Positions 23,580 through 35,249 of a stretch of DNA of 63,211 nucleotides are shown in pieces. Under the pieces are notes generated by a model. That model did no database searches, was not told where the DNA came from, and was given only the letters and a program-made list of their open reading frames with translations. The position numbers and the translations under genes were made by a program. Positions within the stretch are counted from its first letter, which is position 1; the number at the start of each line of letters is the position of its first letter. The DNA is from Globomyces pollinis-pini (taxonomy: Eukaryota > Chytridiomycota > Chytridiomycetes > Rhizophydiales > Globomycetaceae), in NCBI GenBank assembly GCA_025399215.1, contig MU621173.1, forward strand, positions 1 through 63,211, read 5' to 3'.

Positions 23580-25771
23580 TTAACAAAAGAGGAGATAAAA
23601 CTGCAATAGATACAATCGACCCAACACACCGTAAAACCCACCATCCGAATACGTATAAACACATTCTACACAATACCATCCCAGCTGTCGCACGACACGC
23701 AACAGATGTGATTTCGTAGCCGTGACTTGTAAATTCTGATCAATTGATCTCAATAAATCATTTGATTTCAACAGTAATAGAATATCTGGTGGACACTTTG
23801 CCAAAATATTAGAGATAGATTCTAAAAATCGTGGTCGATGAGCTTGTTGTTGAACATGATCCGTTTCATCTTGGCCCCGTATCGTCACAATACCACCCAA
23901 CCCAGCTCCAGAGCTTCTCGTGATAGAAGACCACGACCGAGCACATACCTACCATTACAAAATAAAGCTATACCATGGAAGAAAACAACCGATGGTGTGA
24001 TATACCATCCACAGTGACATTCATCCCATTCGAGAACAATCGCAGGGCATATCGTTCAATCTGATCTTCATCTGCTTGTATAATACTCAACCAAAACTTG
24101 GCATAATCAACTACAATACCTAAATCCAGAGTTCGATAGAGTCCATGGTCCACTATACATTAACCGTTTCTTTATACATAACACCAAATCGAAATTCAAT
24201 CTCTTCCACCATAAAAGTCGTCTCAAGTCATACCACGGCATGGTGGGTCGTGGTCTGATGAATATATTACCAGGATGTGGATCACAGTGAACGAATAAAT
24301 GCTTGAAAATCATTTCACCGTATATTTTGCCAATCATTAATGATACCTTGTATTTAGATATTGTTGTGAATTGAATGGAATTGAATTGAAATGAGTAAAA
24401 TAACATAGTGATTGTGAATAATGGTCAATTTGATAGGAAAGTGGTCGGTAAGTTTGATGTGATAAAGTATATCAATGATAAACACGGGTATGATAATGCG
24501 AATATAATATCGCTTGGTGAGTTGAATTGAATGGTGATTATGAATCATGGTACAGTTGTTAGGAGCGAGGTTACTTATCAATGCTAAACCAGGTCCAATA
24601 GTGATAAAAAATTGATAATGTAAGAGAGATATACCTGTTCACGATCAATACGATTCCTATCCAAAAACTCCAAATCCGTTACTTTACATCCTTCCACAAC
24701 TACAGTCAACACCAAAGAACAAACATTCCATGATCAGGATTCTTGGTTTGGAGTACAGTACAGTAGGGATGTATAGTCCATCAAACCCAGTGAAATTGAG
24801 TCGTGCTTTATCAGCATGTGCATGCTCGTTGAGGAAATTTAGTTCTAGTGGTAGATTTTTGGCGATTTCTTCGCTTAACCTGAACGGTTAATATTGTATT
24901 CGTGTTTGCTTGAGTGGTTTATATGTTCATTGTGTTTGTTTATGGTGAGTTTATAGTTTATTTGTGAGTTTATATTGTATTTGTGTTTAATTGTGATGTG
25001 TTTGATTTAATATTTTGTTTAGTGAAGTTTCTAGTGTATTGTGTTTGTTTATGGTAAAGTTGATATTGTAATGTAGTGGTGAGGCTGATTTAAAATTACC
25101 ATTGAAATTGAAAATCGGGAAAAACAGTAGAAACCAGACGAGTCAATAAAGTGCATACTTTAATATCGAGAGCAGCATGATTTTGTAGATATGAATGTTG
25201 AATTTTGACAGCGACCTTTACTATTTGACCCTCAGGATTGATTATTGTTGCTATGGTAAGAGGGTTAAACTTACCCGAATGAACTTGAGCTAGAGAACCG
25301 ACTCCAATAGGATCTAAATCAAAAGTGTGAAAATAATCCTTTATATGATATCCAGTGTCTTTAAGAAACACGTTATCTAGTTGATTATAAGGGGAAGGAG
25401 GACAAGCGTCTTGTAGTACTTTGAATGTCGAAGTATATTCAATTGGTAGTAAGTATACGAGAGAAGCCAAATGTTGACCTTTTTTGTTAAATTTATTTTG
25501 TACCTAATTTTATATAAATTCCACCATTTGAATTGAATAAAGATAATAATTGATTAGCCGATAATTGATGTAAATTTGATTTTTTAGTTGAATCATTTGA
25601 ATGATTTAATTGGAATTGTTTATAATTGTACATGATTATTGAGATAGTTTTTATAGTTTTTAAATGTCTAAATAAACCGAATGAAGTATCATCTTTGTTA
25701 TAGTACAAAGTACTGGATAAGATGGAAGCTGATAATAGTTTAATCCGATGTTTTCCAAGAAACCTAAACAT
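23580..25771 (-). CDS. UbiB/ADCK1 (Mcp2)-type atypical kinase, mitochondrial
   Basis: Member of the ABC1/ADCK family that works in mitochondrial lipid and coenzyme Q homeostasis; ADCK1/Mcp2 is the closest branch by order of motifs. MFRFLGKHRIKLLSASILSS is basic and hydrophobic at the start. NGGIYIKLGQ-HLASLVYLL carries the KxGQ motif, GVGSLAQVHSG corresponds to the Ala-rich loop (here G-V-G-S instead of A-A-A-S), KVAVKIQH has the lysine, ELNFLNEHAHADK follows, FVHCDPHPGNIFIRP is the catalytic loop, and FDLVLLDHGLYRTL replaces DFG. The C-terminus PPDILLLLKSNDLLRSIDQN matches ADCK1. Two introns of about 200-250 nt (near 24345-24600 and 24882-25097) are far longer than usual. Some internal joins were not resolved. 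Confidence 0.85.
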
Positions 25772-26077
25772 TAAAAAAAAAGAAATATTAAACTTGTAGA
25801 GTACATCTTGTAGTTTACATGCTTTAGTATCTTGTAGTTAACATATAGTATGATGTAATTTAGATCATGAATCTTTTGATAATTTCATGCGGTCAATCAA
25901 TTAGGTATTGTATAGTATTCCATGTATCAATACAATTATAAAACAGTAACTACAACAGTAACTAGTACTATTAATAGTATCACTAATAGTTTTATCAGTG
26001 TCTCCACTTTTGGGTTCATGCATGCCGTAAATTCAATACTAAACTCATTTTTTGCTTTTTTATCTTTCTCTTTCTTA
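25772..26077. other. Divergent promoter, ADCK1-like / Yop1 copy 2
   Basis: About 300 bp of AT-rich spacer between divergent starts. A plus-strand open frame from 25922 (MYQYNYKTVT) runs into the region but has no family match, and the Yop1 ATG at 26078 is better placed. Nothing else recognised. Confidence 0.4.
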
Positions 26078-26851
26078 ATGGACAAATTACCTCCTCAAAT
26101 TCAATCTTACGCTAAAACTGTACTCATTACTTTCTAATCAATAGTTGGATACTCATCTAGAACAATTCCATTTATTAAAAGAATTCGAAAAAAAAACTAA
26201 TGGTATCTTATCAGGAAAACTAAACTTTAGTACCAAAGGTCTTTGTCGCTTCCGGTGCTGCTTTCATCTTCTTTGTTTTGATCTTCTTTAACGTTTGGGG
26301 AGATTTACTAACAAGTAATCTTTAAAGTTCTCACGCTTTTTTTAGACATGTACTCTTATTTCATTATTCACTATTCAGTCTCGGTTTCGTCTACCCTTCT
26401 TATGCTTCCTTCAAAGTATTGTTTGAAATCTCTCACAACATAGGCAATTGAATCTTCAAACAAAGATGATGATGTCCAATGGTGATCATTGAACACTAAT
26501 AATCAGGTTAACCTATTGGACTGTCTTTGCTTTCCTCAACCTCATTGAATTCTTTTCTGATATTCTCTTGTTTTGGCTTCCTTTCTACTACTTTTTCAAA
26601 GCCACCATCATCTTGTACTTGGTGTTACCACAAACAAGAGTTTGGTTTTTTCCACTTCTCATTTTAGGGTGCTTTGACCGTTTATCAATCAATTTTGCGT
26701 CCATTTTTGGTCAAGGAACAAGCTAATATTGATGCTGCCCTCAATGCTGGAATCAACAAATTAAAGGTATTCTTTCTTTAATTCATTCTTTTAGGATGGT
26801 GCTTCTACTATTGCTGCTGAAACTGTCAAAACTAACCTCAAACAAGAATAG
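26078..26851 (+). CDS. REEP5/Yop1 ER membrane-shaping protein (copy 2)
   Basis: Canonical Yop1-type protein that stabilises ER tubules. ATG 26078: MDKLPPQIQSYAKT; a 25-nt intron leads to LDTHLEQFHLLKEFEKKTN, then VPKVFVASGAAFIFFVLIFF (first hairpin), GFVYPSYASFKAIESSNKDD, LTYWTVFAFLNLIEFFSDIL, LPFYYFFKATIILYLVLPQT, and GALTVYQSILRPFLVKEQAN. It ends ETVKTNLKQE-TAG at 26849-26851. It matches REEP5/Yop1 more closely than the copy at 2.9-4.0 kb, which has a Ser-rich extension. The short segment around 26316-26371, between DLLT and LGFVYPSY, was not fully resolved. Codon use suggests high expression. Confidence 0.9.
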
Positions 26852-27512
26852 ATGCTTCAATAAAATGTTTTCCTAGCTTTTTCACTCATAATCCTTACTT
26901 ACTAAACAGTACCACACTGAAGCACACATATGATTGAATAATAGTGCATCCTGTAACTAAAGGCTATTGTGTAAGTTGATACTCTGTATGGATATGCTGA
27001 TTATCCATCAACGTAATTCTTGATAGAAAAACTATCACCTATGGTTTGTAATCGCGATTGAATAATAGTTTCTCCGGTGAGTATAAGCACAGAATAACGT
27101 ATAACTACTATAACGTACAGAGTAACCATTATTCAACAAATTGTGATCAGCTGTAGACTGTACTGTGGTAACCATTAATCCAATCATATCAATGAAAAAA
27201 TTCTGTTCCTTTTATAGTAAATTTAGACCCTTTTTCACTTACGTAATCCATCTTATGAATTTGAACAATACTTAATTACGTAATCCATTAACTGAAGTAT
27301 TGGATTTGTTTACATTGAATTGATTGAGTTTTTATCATTGAATTTAGAAATATAAAATATTTAATCTATTCAATCATACTAAAAAAATAAACTGATTCAA
27401 CCTATTGAAGATACTTTAGACAAATACCATATAGTATATTCCAGTTGCTATCAGTATTATAAAGTAATGAAAAATTTAAAACATCAAAAAGTTTGTTTAC
27501 GCGATTTGAAAA
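26852..27512. other. Intergenic, no gene seen
   Basis: About 660 bp of AT-rich sequence between Yop1 and ZMYND10. The string GATTGAATAATAG occurs twice (about 26932 and 27056) and TTACGTAATCCAT twice (about 27239 and 27277). These are short direct repeats of no known role. Confidence 0.4.
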
Positions 27513-29119
27513 ATGGCAACAATAAACTCATCACAAACACTCAATTACACAACCCAACCCACTGATGAATATATATCAGCCTTTGATTCCGATCATACCG
27601 TACAAAATCTAAAGAGATTCAATTTGATTGATGTTGGATCTATTAAATGGTTAAAACAACATCAATCTCTTGAACAACTTAATATTCAAGTTGATTTATT
27701 TCACTCTAATGTTAGGCACATAAAAATATTGCTAAACAACAAGAAGAATACGTTACAGAAAGTTTCCTGACATTTGAAAAAGTATTACTCATCTATCTAA
27801 CCAAAGGTGGAATTTCTAATTTATGACTTGATACTTGTACAAACATGGAAATCTCAAATCTATCCACAACTAAAACACGATCTTATTTCCAAAAACAGTA
27901 CCACCACATATTTCATCGTAACAACAACATCTAACCCTATAGCTCTACCATGAAGCAACTCTCATCAACCTTCTCCAAATCATCATGATGGAACCACGAT
28001 CATGCCAACAATGCCCAGACGCATTACTCGATCTCGTTGATATTATTGATCAGAAACTACATAGTCTCATTCATTGGTAAGTTGAACTGTATTCATCCTA
28101 GGACCCACACTCATTCCGATCCACTCACCATTGATGATGAAACGGTATGCTAATCCATCTAACAGTAGCGGTTTAATGAATCCATCCAAGAAATGGAATT
28201 TATCATTGCTTTAAACACCTTATCCATTCTTCGATCGATTTCCGATACCATCACCACACTCTCCATCACACTCATCAACAAAATCCTCATTGATAAAGAT
28301 AAGTTTTATAATAACTGATAACGTACATTTAGTATCCGTCTTGGTTTTGGTATTGGAATCATCCCCATGGATTCGTAACCTCACCACCCTACAGAGATTT
28401 GAAAATATGCAATGGGTGAATATTACACCTGAAGATATGCTAGTCGTCAGTCATCCTGAAGGACAAGTACACAATCCCATTAACCATAGGTTTGGTTATC
28501 ACTCATGAATCTACTCCTAGAACCCAATTGTAGAAAAACCTATCTCTACTCGAAAAAAAATCAAACTATCGTATTAAGGGTATATTTGTACACATTGATG
28601 TTTAGTTGAAGGATTATATGGGTGAAGAAACGGTAGACCAGTTACCACCTTTGGTAGATTTACAACGATATTTGGAGGAACTCGGGTTATTGGAAGTCCC
28701 CGATACCATCAACCCTTCCATCGGTATTCAACCTGTAAACCAACCAAAAAACTCAACCTTAGGTGTCTACGTTACATACACAAATAGCGGCACAATACAC
28801 TCCAACGATGGTTGAGACCCATCGTGAATTGTTGGTCAACATGTCGACTTGCGATCGTAAATCCATGGCTGATTCGTAAACTTTTATGATTGACTGGGGT
28901 AGATTAGCTCAAATGTATGATTTAACGGATATGATGGATTTATTGTCGGATCCGAAATGTGGTGCTTGTGGTATCATGGCCACACAACGTTGTTCTCTTT
29001 GTAAATCTGAATGGTATTGTGGGTAATCAATCATTGGTTTTTAAATTTTTTCTAGTCGCGCTTGTCAAGTTAAAAATTGGAAATCTCATAAAAGTATTTG
29101 TGAATTATTAAGGAAATAA
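27513..29119 (+). CDS. ZMYND10: ZMYND10-like MYND zinc-finger dynein-arm assembly factor
   Basis: ZMYND10 is a cytoplasmic co-chaperone needed to pre-assemble axonemal dynein arms in ciliated cells. ATG 27513. The early block VGSIKWLKQHQSLEQLNIQ matches the family's W..QH..LEKLN. Other matches follow through short exons: CPDALLDLVDIIDQKLHSLI, EFIIALNTLSILRSISDT, LVLESSPWIRNLTTLQRFEN with MQWVNITPED, and ETVDQLPPLVDLQRYLEELG. The C-terminal MYND finger is CGACGIMATQRCSLCKSEWY with CG...RACQVKNWKSHKSICEL. TAA is at 29117-29119. The gene predicts a motile flagellated stage, so it is good evidence for a zoosporic fungus. Confidence 0.87.
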
Positions 29120-29210
29120 ATTTACCAAATAAAAAAAACAAAATTTATGTAGTAGTTTATATCTACCCTATTATTCACATTTTAGTTATTATTATTTGAT
29201 GGTATACATA

Positions 29211-31240
29211 TCAAGATGATGATTCAATAGATTGCAGTAAAATATCCAATTCAGATTGTAACTCCATCAAATGTCCACGAATAATTTCAGCATCTTCAAA
29301 TTTACGTTTCCCAATCATATCATTCAATAAATCATTCATTTGTTTGATACTATCTTGTAATACTAATACTCGATCATCCAATATAGGTATCACTTGTTCA
29401 ACTTTGGTCGTTTGGATCGTAGGCATTTTTTGCATGGTAAACATATGTTGTTGAAGATAATTGATGATACTGATATAGACATTATCTTGAATACGTTGTC
29501 CGCTATGGTTAAACACAATCATTACTAGCTGGATGTGGTTGGTAATGATTTAATAGATTTAGATATTTTATCAATTTGTGAAAATGTATCTAAACATTCT
29601 TTACGTAATTTTAAAGCCAATTGAAATGTTTGGCTTTTTGGATCAATATCATTCATCCCATTCAATTCAATCAATAATGAATTAAAAGTATTTAAACTGG
29701 TTGTAATGTTGGTCACGTATCGTTTATAACTCTATCATTAGATTTAGCTAAATTTACTTGATAAAGTGTCACGATCGTTGGTATAGATTGTTGTTCAATA
29801 CTCTTTTTACGTCTATCATTAGCAACCAACAAAATGATTTACAAACTTAACAAAAATACACATTTTTTACAACTACGAATCCCATGATCAATGGTATCAG
29901 CAATGGGTACCGATCTGGAACATTCAAAACAAATTAATTGTCCACATAATCGACAATGATGTTTACGTACCAATAATCCAAATACATTTTCACATAAATG
30001 ACAGGTATTACTGGTATGATCTTCCACCCATGGTGCAACAGGTTCAATCGCTAAATCATCAACCAAAAATATAAAAATTACGATTTTTTAAAAATGAAGT
30101 TCGTCTTGTTAAAAGTGGTGATGATTGAAATTCTTTGACTGATTTTTCCAACTGTTTTGTTGTTGTTTAATATAAAATAGATTGATTACCTTTTCCAATC
30201 GTTTTTCTATTTTATTGACTTCCAATGAGGTTGTTGTCACAATCTGTTTCCGTATTTTCAAAAAGGAGGATGTTTTATTTCTAGAAACACCTAATCATTA
30301 ACTTATTTCTATCCAATCTAATAATAAATCCATAAATGATATCAATCAATGTCACAAGTGTTTCAAACTTACCATGATTATTTTTATATCCATCACGATT
30401 GAAATAACAATTTTGACATACTCTTGACCAACATCCATTTACAGGATCATGTTTAGCGTTAAAATTCAGTTTCATTTGAAATCTTGAATGTAAATTACAA
30501 GTTTCTTTTCCACATCTAAAAAAATATTCATCTCAAATAAGATTTTACTTTGAACAATTTTGTCTTCCATTGACAATTCCTAATGATTTGTTACAATTTT
30601 GAATATAACAGTGTGATGAATCTGTAATGAGATGTGATTTTTTCATTAATCCATTGACAGCTGATAATCTTGATTTAGGTGATAACGATAGAAATTCATC
30701 AAAATCAGCATCCGACATTCCTAACGATTATTTTACAAATCCAATCTACCTAAACATGAATTCATTAAAGAAAACCTAAAATTGAATGGATTAGCTATTT
30801 AAAATACCAGAAGGTATTAAATTTTCATCATTCACATTTAATTCGAATACATCTTGTCTAGTTAACACATCTGATACTTGATCAGCAACCTAAATAAAAG
30901 CAATTCATTAAAGAATAATTTCTTACTTTATCTAATTTAACATTTTCAAATAATCGTCTTGTTTTATCAGTTGTTATTTTAAAAAAGTTCTTTAGAATAT
31001 CCGAAGGATCATCCGTTTGATGATCATGATCCTATTAATAAAATGATTAATTGGTACTTGGATACCTAATACAGAAATGAAATTTGATTTTTGGATACCT
31101 AATACAAGAATGAAATTTTGAAATTCAATACCAAATGTTCATTTAATTTTTCTAGAGTTCGAAATGATATCGCTATGGTTAAATGATTAGCTATTACAAC
31201 AGATTGGACAAGAGAATTTAGAAGTGGATTGAGATGACAT
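29211..31240 (-). CDS. Vac1/Pep7/rabenosyn-5-like C2H2 and FYVE endosomal protein
   Basis: Rab5-linked endosomal tether with the Vac1 domain order. Start ATG 31238-31240: MSSQSTSKFSCPICSISFRT then LEKLNEHLDHDH, a C2H2 finger. Next DPSDILKNFFKITTDKTRRL, then GMSDADFDEFLSLSP. A first, divergent FYVE region follows (CGKETCNLHS...GCWSRVCQNCY), then the true FYVE finger with WVEDHTSNTCHLCENVFG and RKHHCRLCGQLICFECSRS (the PI3P-binding RKHHCR motif). The C-terminal coiled coil (FEDAEIIRGHLMELQSELDI) ends at TGA 29211-29213 and fits the Rab-binding helix. Two introns (30721-30807 and 31032-31131) are three-unit arrays; only their complete removal unites the C2H2 part with the FYVE part. Confidence 0.85.
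30721..30807 (-). other. Three-unit head-to-tail intron array (Vac1-like gene, downstream)
   Basis: Minus-strand GT...AG units 30776-30807, 30750-30775 and 30721-30749 (32, 26 and 29 nt) abut exactly. Joining the flanks makes the split glycine codon G|GA and reads NLIPSGMSDADFDEF. Confidence 0.75.
31032..31131 (-). other. Three-unit intron array with two near-identical units (Vac1-like gene)
   Basis: Minus-strand units 31099-31131 (33 nt), 31066-31098 (33 nt) and 31032-31065 (34 nt). The first two are equal in length and nearly the same: both begin GTAT, share an AAATTTCATT-type core and end TGTATTAG. The third also begins GTATCCAA. Removing all three joins NEHL to DHDHQTDD. Confidence 0.85.
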
Positions 31241-32022
31241 TTAAAAAAGAAAGAAAGAATTCAGACATTTATTGAACTGATGACCAAATCCTTGTTGATT
31301 TAGTTTCAATCGAGTACTCAAAGTATCAACAGTCCTCTGTGTTAGATCTTTACGATCAGATCTAGTTATTCACCACGCTAGTAACCAGTCCATTTTGGTA
31401 TTCATCATTGACCGTATTTCGTATTTTATTTTCGCGATTGAGTTAGTTTCTTTTATAGTGTATGTATGCTACTAGCTTATGTATTAGATATTAACTGTTC
31501 TATTGTAGTATACTATACGAATGTGTCTTCAGACAGTACAATTAGAATGACTTTATAATTGAACACCTTTAGTAAGAATACAATCCATTCAGTAATAGTC
31601 ATTTGTTAAGAATAGTATGGATTTAGTGCTACATACAAATACAGTGACCATGAACGAGAATGAAGAATTTAAACTACTTTCACATGCAATTGATTAATAA
31701 ATCATTAAACGTTTTACAATGATTTCAGTTCCCATGATTTTAATGTTTTGTCAAAATCGAGTGTTTTGAAACAAGAGTGTTGAAATCGTTTAATTGGAAC
31801 TACACGATAGGTTTATGGTTTATCAATCTGATTTTCATAGTACCTTGGATTTGTATCTTATACGATAGTATTTCTCTAACTAAAATACTTTGTAATATTT
31901 TAATTTTCTCATAAATTTGAAATTAACACGGCGGAGAAATAATTTCTCCAATGGTTGTCAATCGACCGTTTTTCGGGAATAGAATTGAAATCTTGTACCA
32001 CACGGGAATGTGGCTTTGAAGG
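31241..32022. other. Long divergent spacer, Vac1-like / repeat-protein gene
   Basis: About 780 bp without a recognisable exon or RNA gene. It lies upstream of a strongly expressed gene with a good TATA box, so part is likely promoter. Confidence 0.4.
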
Positions 32023-32030
32023 TATAAAAG
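32023..32030 (+). promoter_or_regulatory. TATA box of the repeat-protein gene
   Basis: TATAAAAG, 37 nt before the ATG at 32067. This is one of the clearest core promoters in the window. Confidence 0.65.
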
Positions 32031-32066
32031 AATGAAAGAATTATCAAACAAGTGACCAAGTTGAAA

Positions 32067-32663
32067 ATGCCTGTAAACGATAAAGTTGTGGAAACCGCTC
32101 AAGCTGTCTATACCAAGGTAGAACCTTATGTACCAGAAACTGTCAAGAATATCGCTGTATCCTCATATACTAAAGTAGAACCTTATGTTCCGGTAACAGT
32201 CAAGAATATCGCTGCTTCTGCTGCTAATACCACTGTCGATGTTGCTATCTATGCTAAAGATACTACCGTAGGTGTCGCCACTTATGCAAAAGACACTACC
32301 GTCGGAGTTGCTAACTATGTGAAAGACACCACTGTAAACACTGCTAACTTTGCTAAAGATACTACCGTAAACGTTGCCAACTACGCCAAGGATAAAACTA
32401 TCGCTGTTGCCTCATATGCTAAAGATACTACCGTTGCTACTGCTACCTACACCAAAGATACTGTCGTCTCTGCTGTCGATTACACTAACAAAACCGTCGG
32501 TGCTGCTGTTACCTACACTAAAGATACAACCGCTTCTGTTGCCAACTACACCAAGGACACTGCTGTCGGTGCTGTTGACCGTGCCCGTGGTCTCGTTTAC
32601 GGAAACAAGACCGAAACTAACGCTGCTCAAGCTGAAGTTGTCACACCTGCTAAAGAAGCTTAA
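32067..32663 (+). CDS. 11-residue-repeat amphipathic protein (perilipin/LEA-like)
   Basis: Single-exon gene. The first ATG is 32067 (MPVNDKVVETAQAVYTKVEP); an in-frame GTG at 32052 is not needed. Two N-terminal YTKVEPYVPxTVKNIA modules are followed by about ten 11-residue units such as YAKDTTVGVAT. Each unit would form one amphipathic helical turn set (11/3 helix). The pattern occurs in LEA group 3 proteins and in perilipin-type lipid-droplet coats, and YxKVEPYVP recalls fungal perilipins. The protein ends with a short charged tail (ETNAAQAEVVTPAKEA). No signal peptide or true membrane helix is present. A TATA box and C-rich optimal codons point to strong expression. Function is inference: lipid-droplet or membrane coating, or desiccation protection. 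Confidence 0.75.
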   Translation: MPVNDKVVETAQAVYTKVEPYVPETVKNIAVSSYTKVEPYVPVTVKNIAASAANTTVDVAIYAKDTTVGVATYAKDTTVGVANYVKDTTVNTANFAKDTTVNVANYAKDKTIAVASYAKDTTVATATYTKDTVVSAVDYTNKTVGAAVTYTKDTTASVANYTKDTAVGAVDRARGLVYGNKTETNAAQAEVVTPAKEA

Positions 32664-32739
32664 TTTTTTATCAAAATATAATTCCCATGTTAGTTTTTAC
32701 AATAAATGTTTAGTTTTGAAAAAAAAGTTTTTCGGACAA

Positions 32740-35249
32740 TTACATTTGTTGGACAGCCTTGTAGATTTCATCCATGAAATGTTGCAGTGATTGTGGGCTT
32801 GTAGATTGTGAGGCCATAAAATAGACCACGTTACCCAAGGGGCGAACAAAAATGTGATGGTTTGATTTTAATTTAGCCACAAAGGTTTGGGCAACAGTTG
32901 ATAGATACCCTTCAAAGATTAAAAACAGGGATCCACATACCTGATTGTTGACTTTTCAATTCAATCACCAGCACGGTTCCGATCGAATTCACACGTTCTA
33001 TTTGATCAAGATTTGACAAGTCTATCATCATCTATAAAGTATTAAACCATATCCACATACCTTTTCATTCCACACAGTCATTTTAGGACTCGTCTGAGCC
33101 ATTTTTTGATATTCTTTAATGGATTGAACAGCTACTGCACAACCAATAGGATGAGCAGTATAACTATGACCATGAAGTAATGCTTGTAACTTGGTATCAC
33201 CATCAAAGGCATTGAATATTTTAGAAGTGGCCAACGTAGCCGATAATGGTATTAAACCACCAGTAAGACGTTTAGCATAACAAGCAATATCTGGATAATA
33301 TTTCGGATCGTTGAATAATGGAGAAATGGAAGGTAGGTTGGTCCCACATCTGTACATACCCACAAAGACTTCATCAAAAATAACTGGAAGGGGTGGTGAT
33401 GTGGAATCCCATAATTGAGGATTTCGAACAATATCAATCAATTCTTTGTGAAACAATGGATCAATGAATAACATCCCACCAGCACCCATGATGATTGGTT
33501 CTATAATCAACATACCAAACCGATCCATCAAATCGGATGGATTTTCCAATCTACTATGATATTTTAACGTTTTGATGATGTAATCGCGATATAATTGTAC
33601 AAATTCTGGTCGATCGTTGTAAAAAATGTCTTCCATTGTTTTGAATGTTCGTTTGGATTCTGGTATAGAAGATTCAAATTCAGTTGGAATTTGTATATGA
33701 TACATTTTGTTTTTCATGACATATGTTGGCGGCTTGAACCACATTCCCTTTCCTTGATACCTATATCGTTAAACCTGTGTCAATAATTACCTATACGATT
33801 AGAGATGATCGATTTATTACCATAAGACGCGACTGTTGTAGACATTAGGGTCTGATAAATCCATGGCACCAATCGTATCCCCATGATAGGAACCTTCAAT
33901 CCCAATAGCTTTCCAATGAATCTTTTTACCAGTTGGGTTAATCAAATCCATATCGGAATCCTGTAGAGTATTTGTTAATGCCATCTTGACAGCAACTTCA
34001 ATTGCCGTACTACCATTATCAGAATAAAATACTCGATTAGCCCATCCTTTACCAGCACCATCCAATAACAATTTAGACAATTGATCAGCTGGTTCATGAA
34101 TACATTCAGGTGCAATGACATGCCCATACCTACCAGCAGCATAAGCAGCAGTTTTAGCCAAAGTAGGATTCCCATGACCTAAACCTTGAGTCCACCAACT
34201 AGCACAAGCATCAAAATAATCTACCGAATTCATTCCATCAGTAGTTGATTCTACTACCGTCAAATGATCTTTAAAAGCAGAATCAATCACCATTGGTTCT
34301 TTAATAATCCGATGTTGAGTAAATGGCCACCAAATTCTTTTCATCCCATCTACCTTCATTTCTTTAAATCGTTCCATTCGATATGTATGAGAATTCAATA
34401 AATCTTGAATCATTGATGTATCATTATCCAATTCTTCAAAATAAATTTTCATTTGTTTTACATCTACATTAGAATTTAAATGTCGAGTTGGAGGTAATGG
34501 TACTAAATGTACTTTAACATCTTGATCAATATATTTTTGAATCACTTTTTGATTGGACCATTTTGGATTATCAAACATTAAAATCATTGGAATATCATAA
34601 CCTATTAAAAACATCAATTCATCATTTTGGTAATAAACCTAAAAAATTAAAACAATGAATGAGTAAAAACCTTTCATTTTCAATGATTCATATGAACTGA
34701 GTGTTGTTGAAATTCCACCAAGGTTAGAATCACCTACAAGAATTGATGGAAATCTAAAAATTCGATACACATCTGATTGTAGATTTCCAGACATCACAGG
34801 ACTATTCACACCTAAAATAAATGAAATCCAATTCACTATTCATACCTATACCATTAAATACATGCGTCAAAACCTCCAGCAGTTTCAATAAATGTAATTG
34901 AAAATGAATCATTAGGTATTAATTCATTTAATCTCGTATTTAATTGATGAATCAACATATCATCTGATACAATAGTATTTCCAACAGCAATATGAGGACT
35001 ACAAGGATCTTTATAATTGAAAATTGATTCAACTTTAGCATTTGATACATTTGATTGAATAAATCTTGCATCTGAATCTATTGGATAACCAGTTTGTACA
35101 GGTTTAATATAAAATGAATTTAAATTCATTTGATTTGATTTCTTCATCAATACAGTACTTAGTATTGTTTTCCCAATATCAGTATTGGATCCAAATATCA
35201 ACAATTTCAATGATTTTTCAGTTATTTGTTTTATACTTTGATTTATCAT
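32740..35249 (-). CDS. Bifunctional dethiobiotin synthetase / DAPA aminotransferase (BioD-BioA fusion)
   Basis: Carries out two consecutive biotin steps: PLP-dependent conversion of KAPA to DAPA, then ATP-dependent closure to dethiobiotin. Fused enzymes of this order (BioD then BioA) are known in plants and Aspergillus. Residues from ATG 35249: KLLIFGSNTDIGKT (P-loop, a GxxTxxGKT variant), FYIKPVQTGYP, SITFIETAGGFDACV. The aminotransferase half has RIWWPFTQH, FDACASWWTQGLGHGNPTLA, YSDNGSTAIEVAVKMAL, GIEGSYHGDTIGAMDLS, VIFDEVFVGMYRCG and YAKRLTGGLIPLSATLATS with the PLP lysine (K-R-L-T-G-G). It ends YKAVQQM-stop at 32740-32742. The intron at 33761-33820 is a two-unit array. Likely mitochondrial, but no clear presequence is visible. 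Confidence 0.94.
33761..33820 (-). other. Two-unit head-to-tail intron array (BioD-BioA gene)
   Basis: Minus-strand units 33791-33820 and 33761-33790, both exactly 30 nt, GT...AG and abutting. Removing both completes a Trp codon and reads NSRVLWYQGKGMWFKPPT, as in other fused enzymes. Confidence 0.78.

Noticed and set aside
25922..26137. Open frame MYQYNYKTVTTTVTS before Yop1 copy 2
   Set aside because: Low-complexity N-terminus with no match; Yop1 conservation starts at ATG 26078 in another exon pattern.
30482..30718. Separate gene starting at MSDADFDEFLS (ATG 30718)
   Set aside because: Removing the three-unit array joins it in frame to the C2H2 exon, giving the known Vac1 order C2H2 then FYVE. 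A start here would lose the finger.
32374..32790. Alternative frames across the 11-mer repeat gene
   Set aside because: Frames of a 33-nt period repeat stay open by chance. Only the frame from 32067 has a TATA box, Met start and regular amphipathic pattern.
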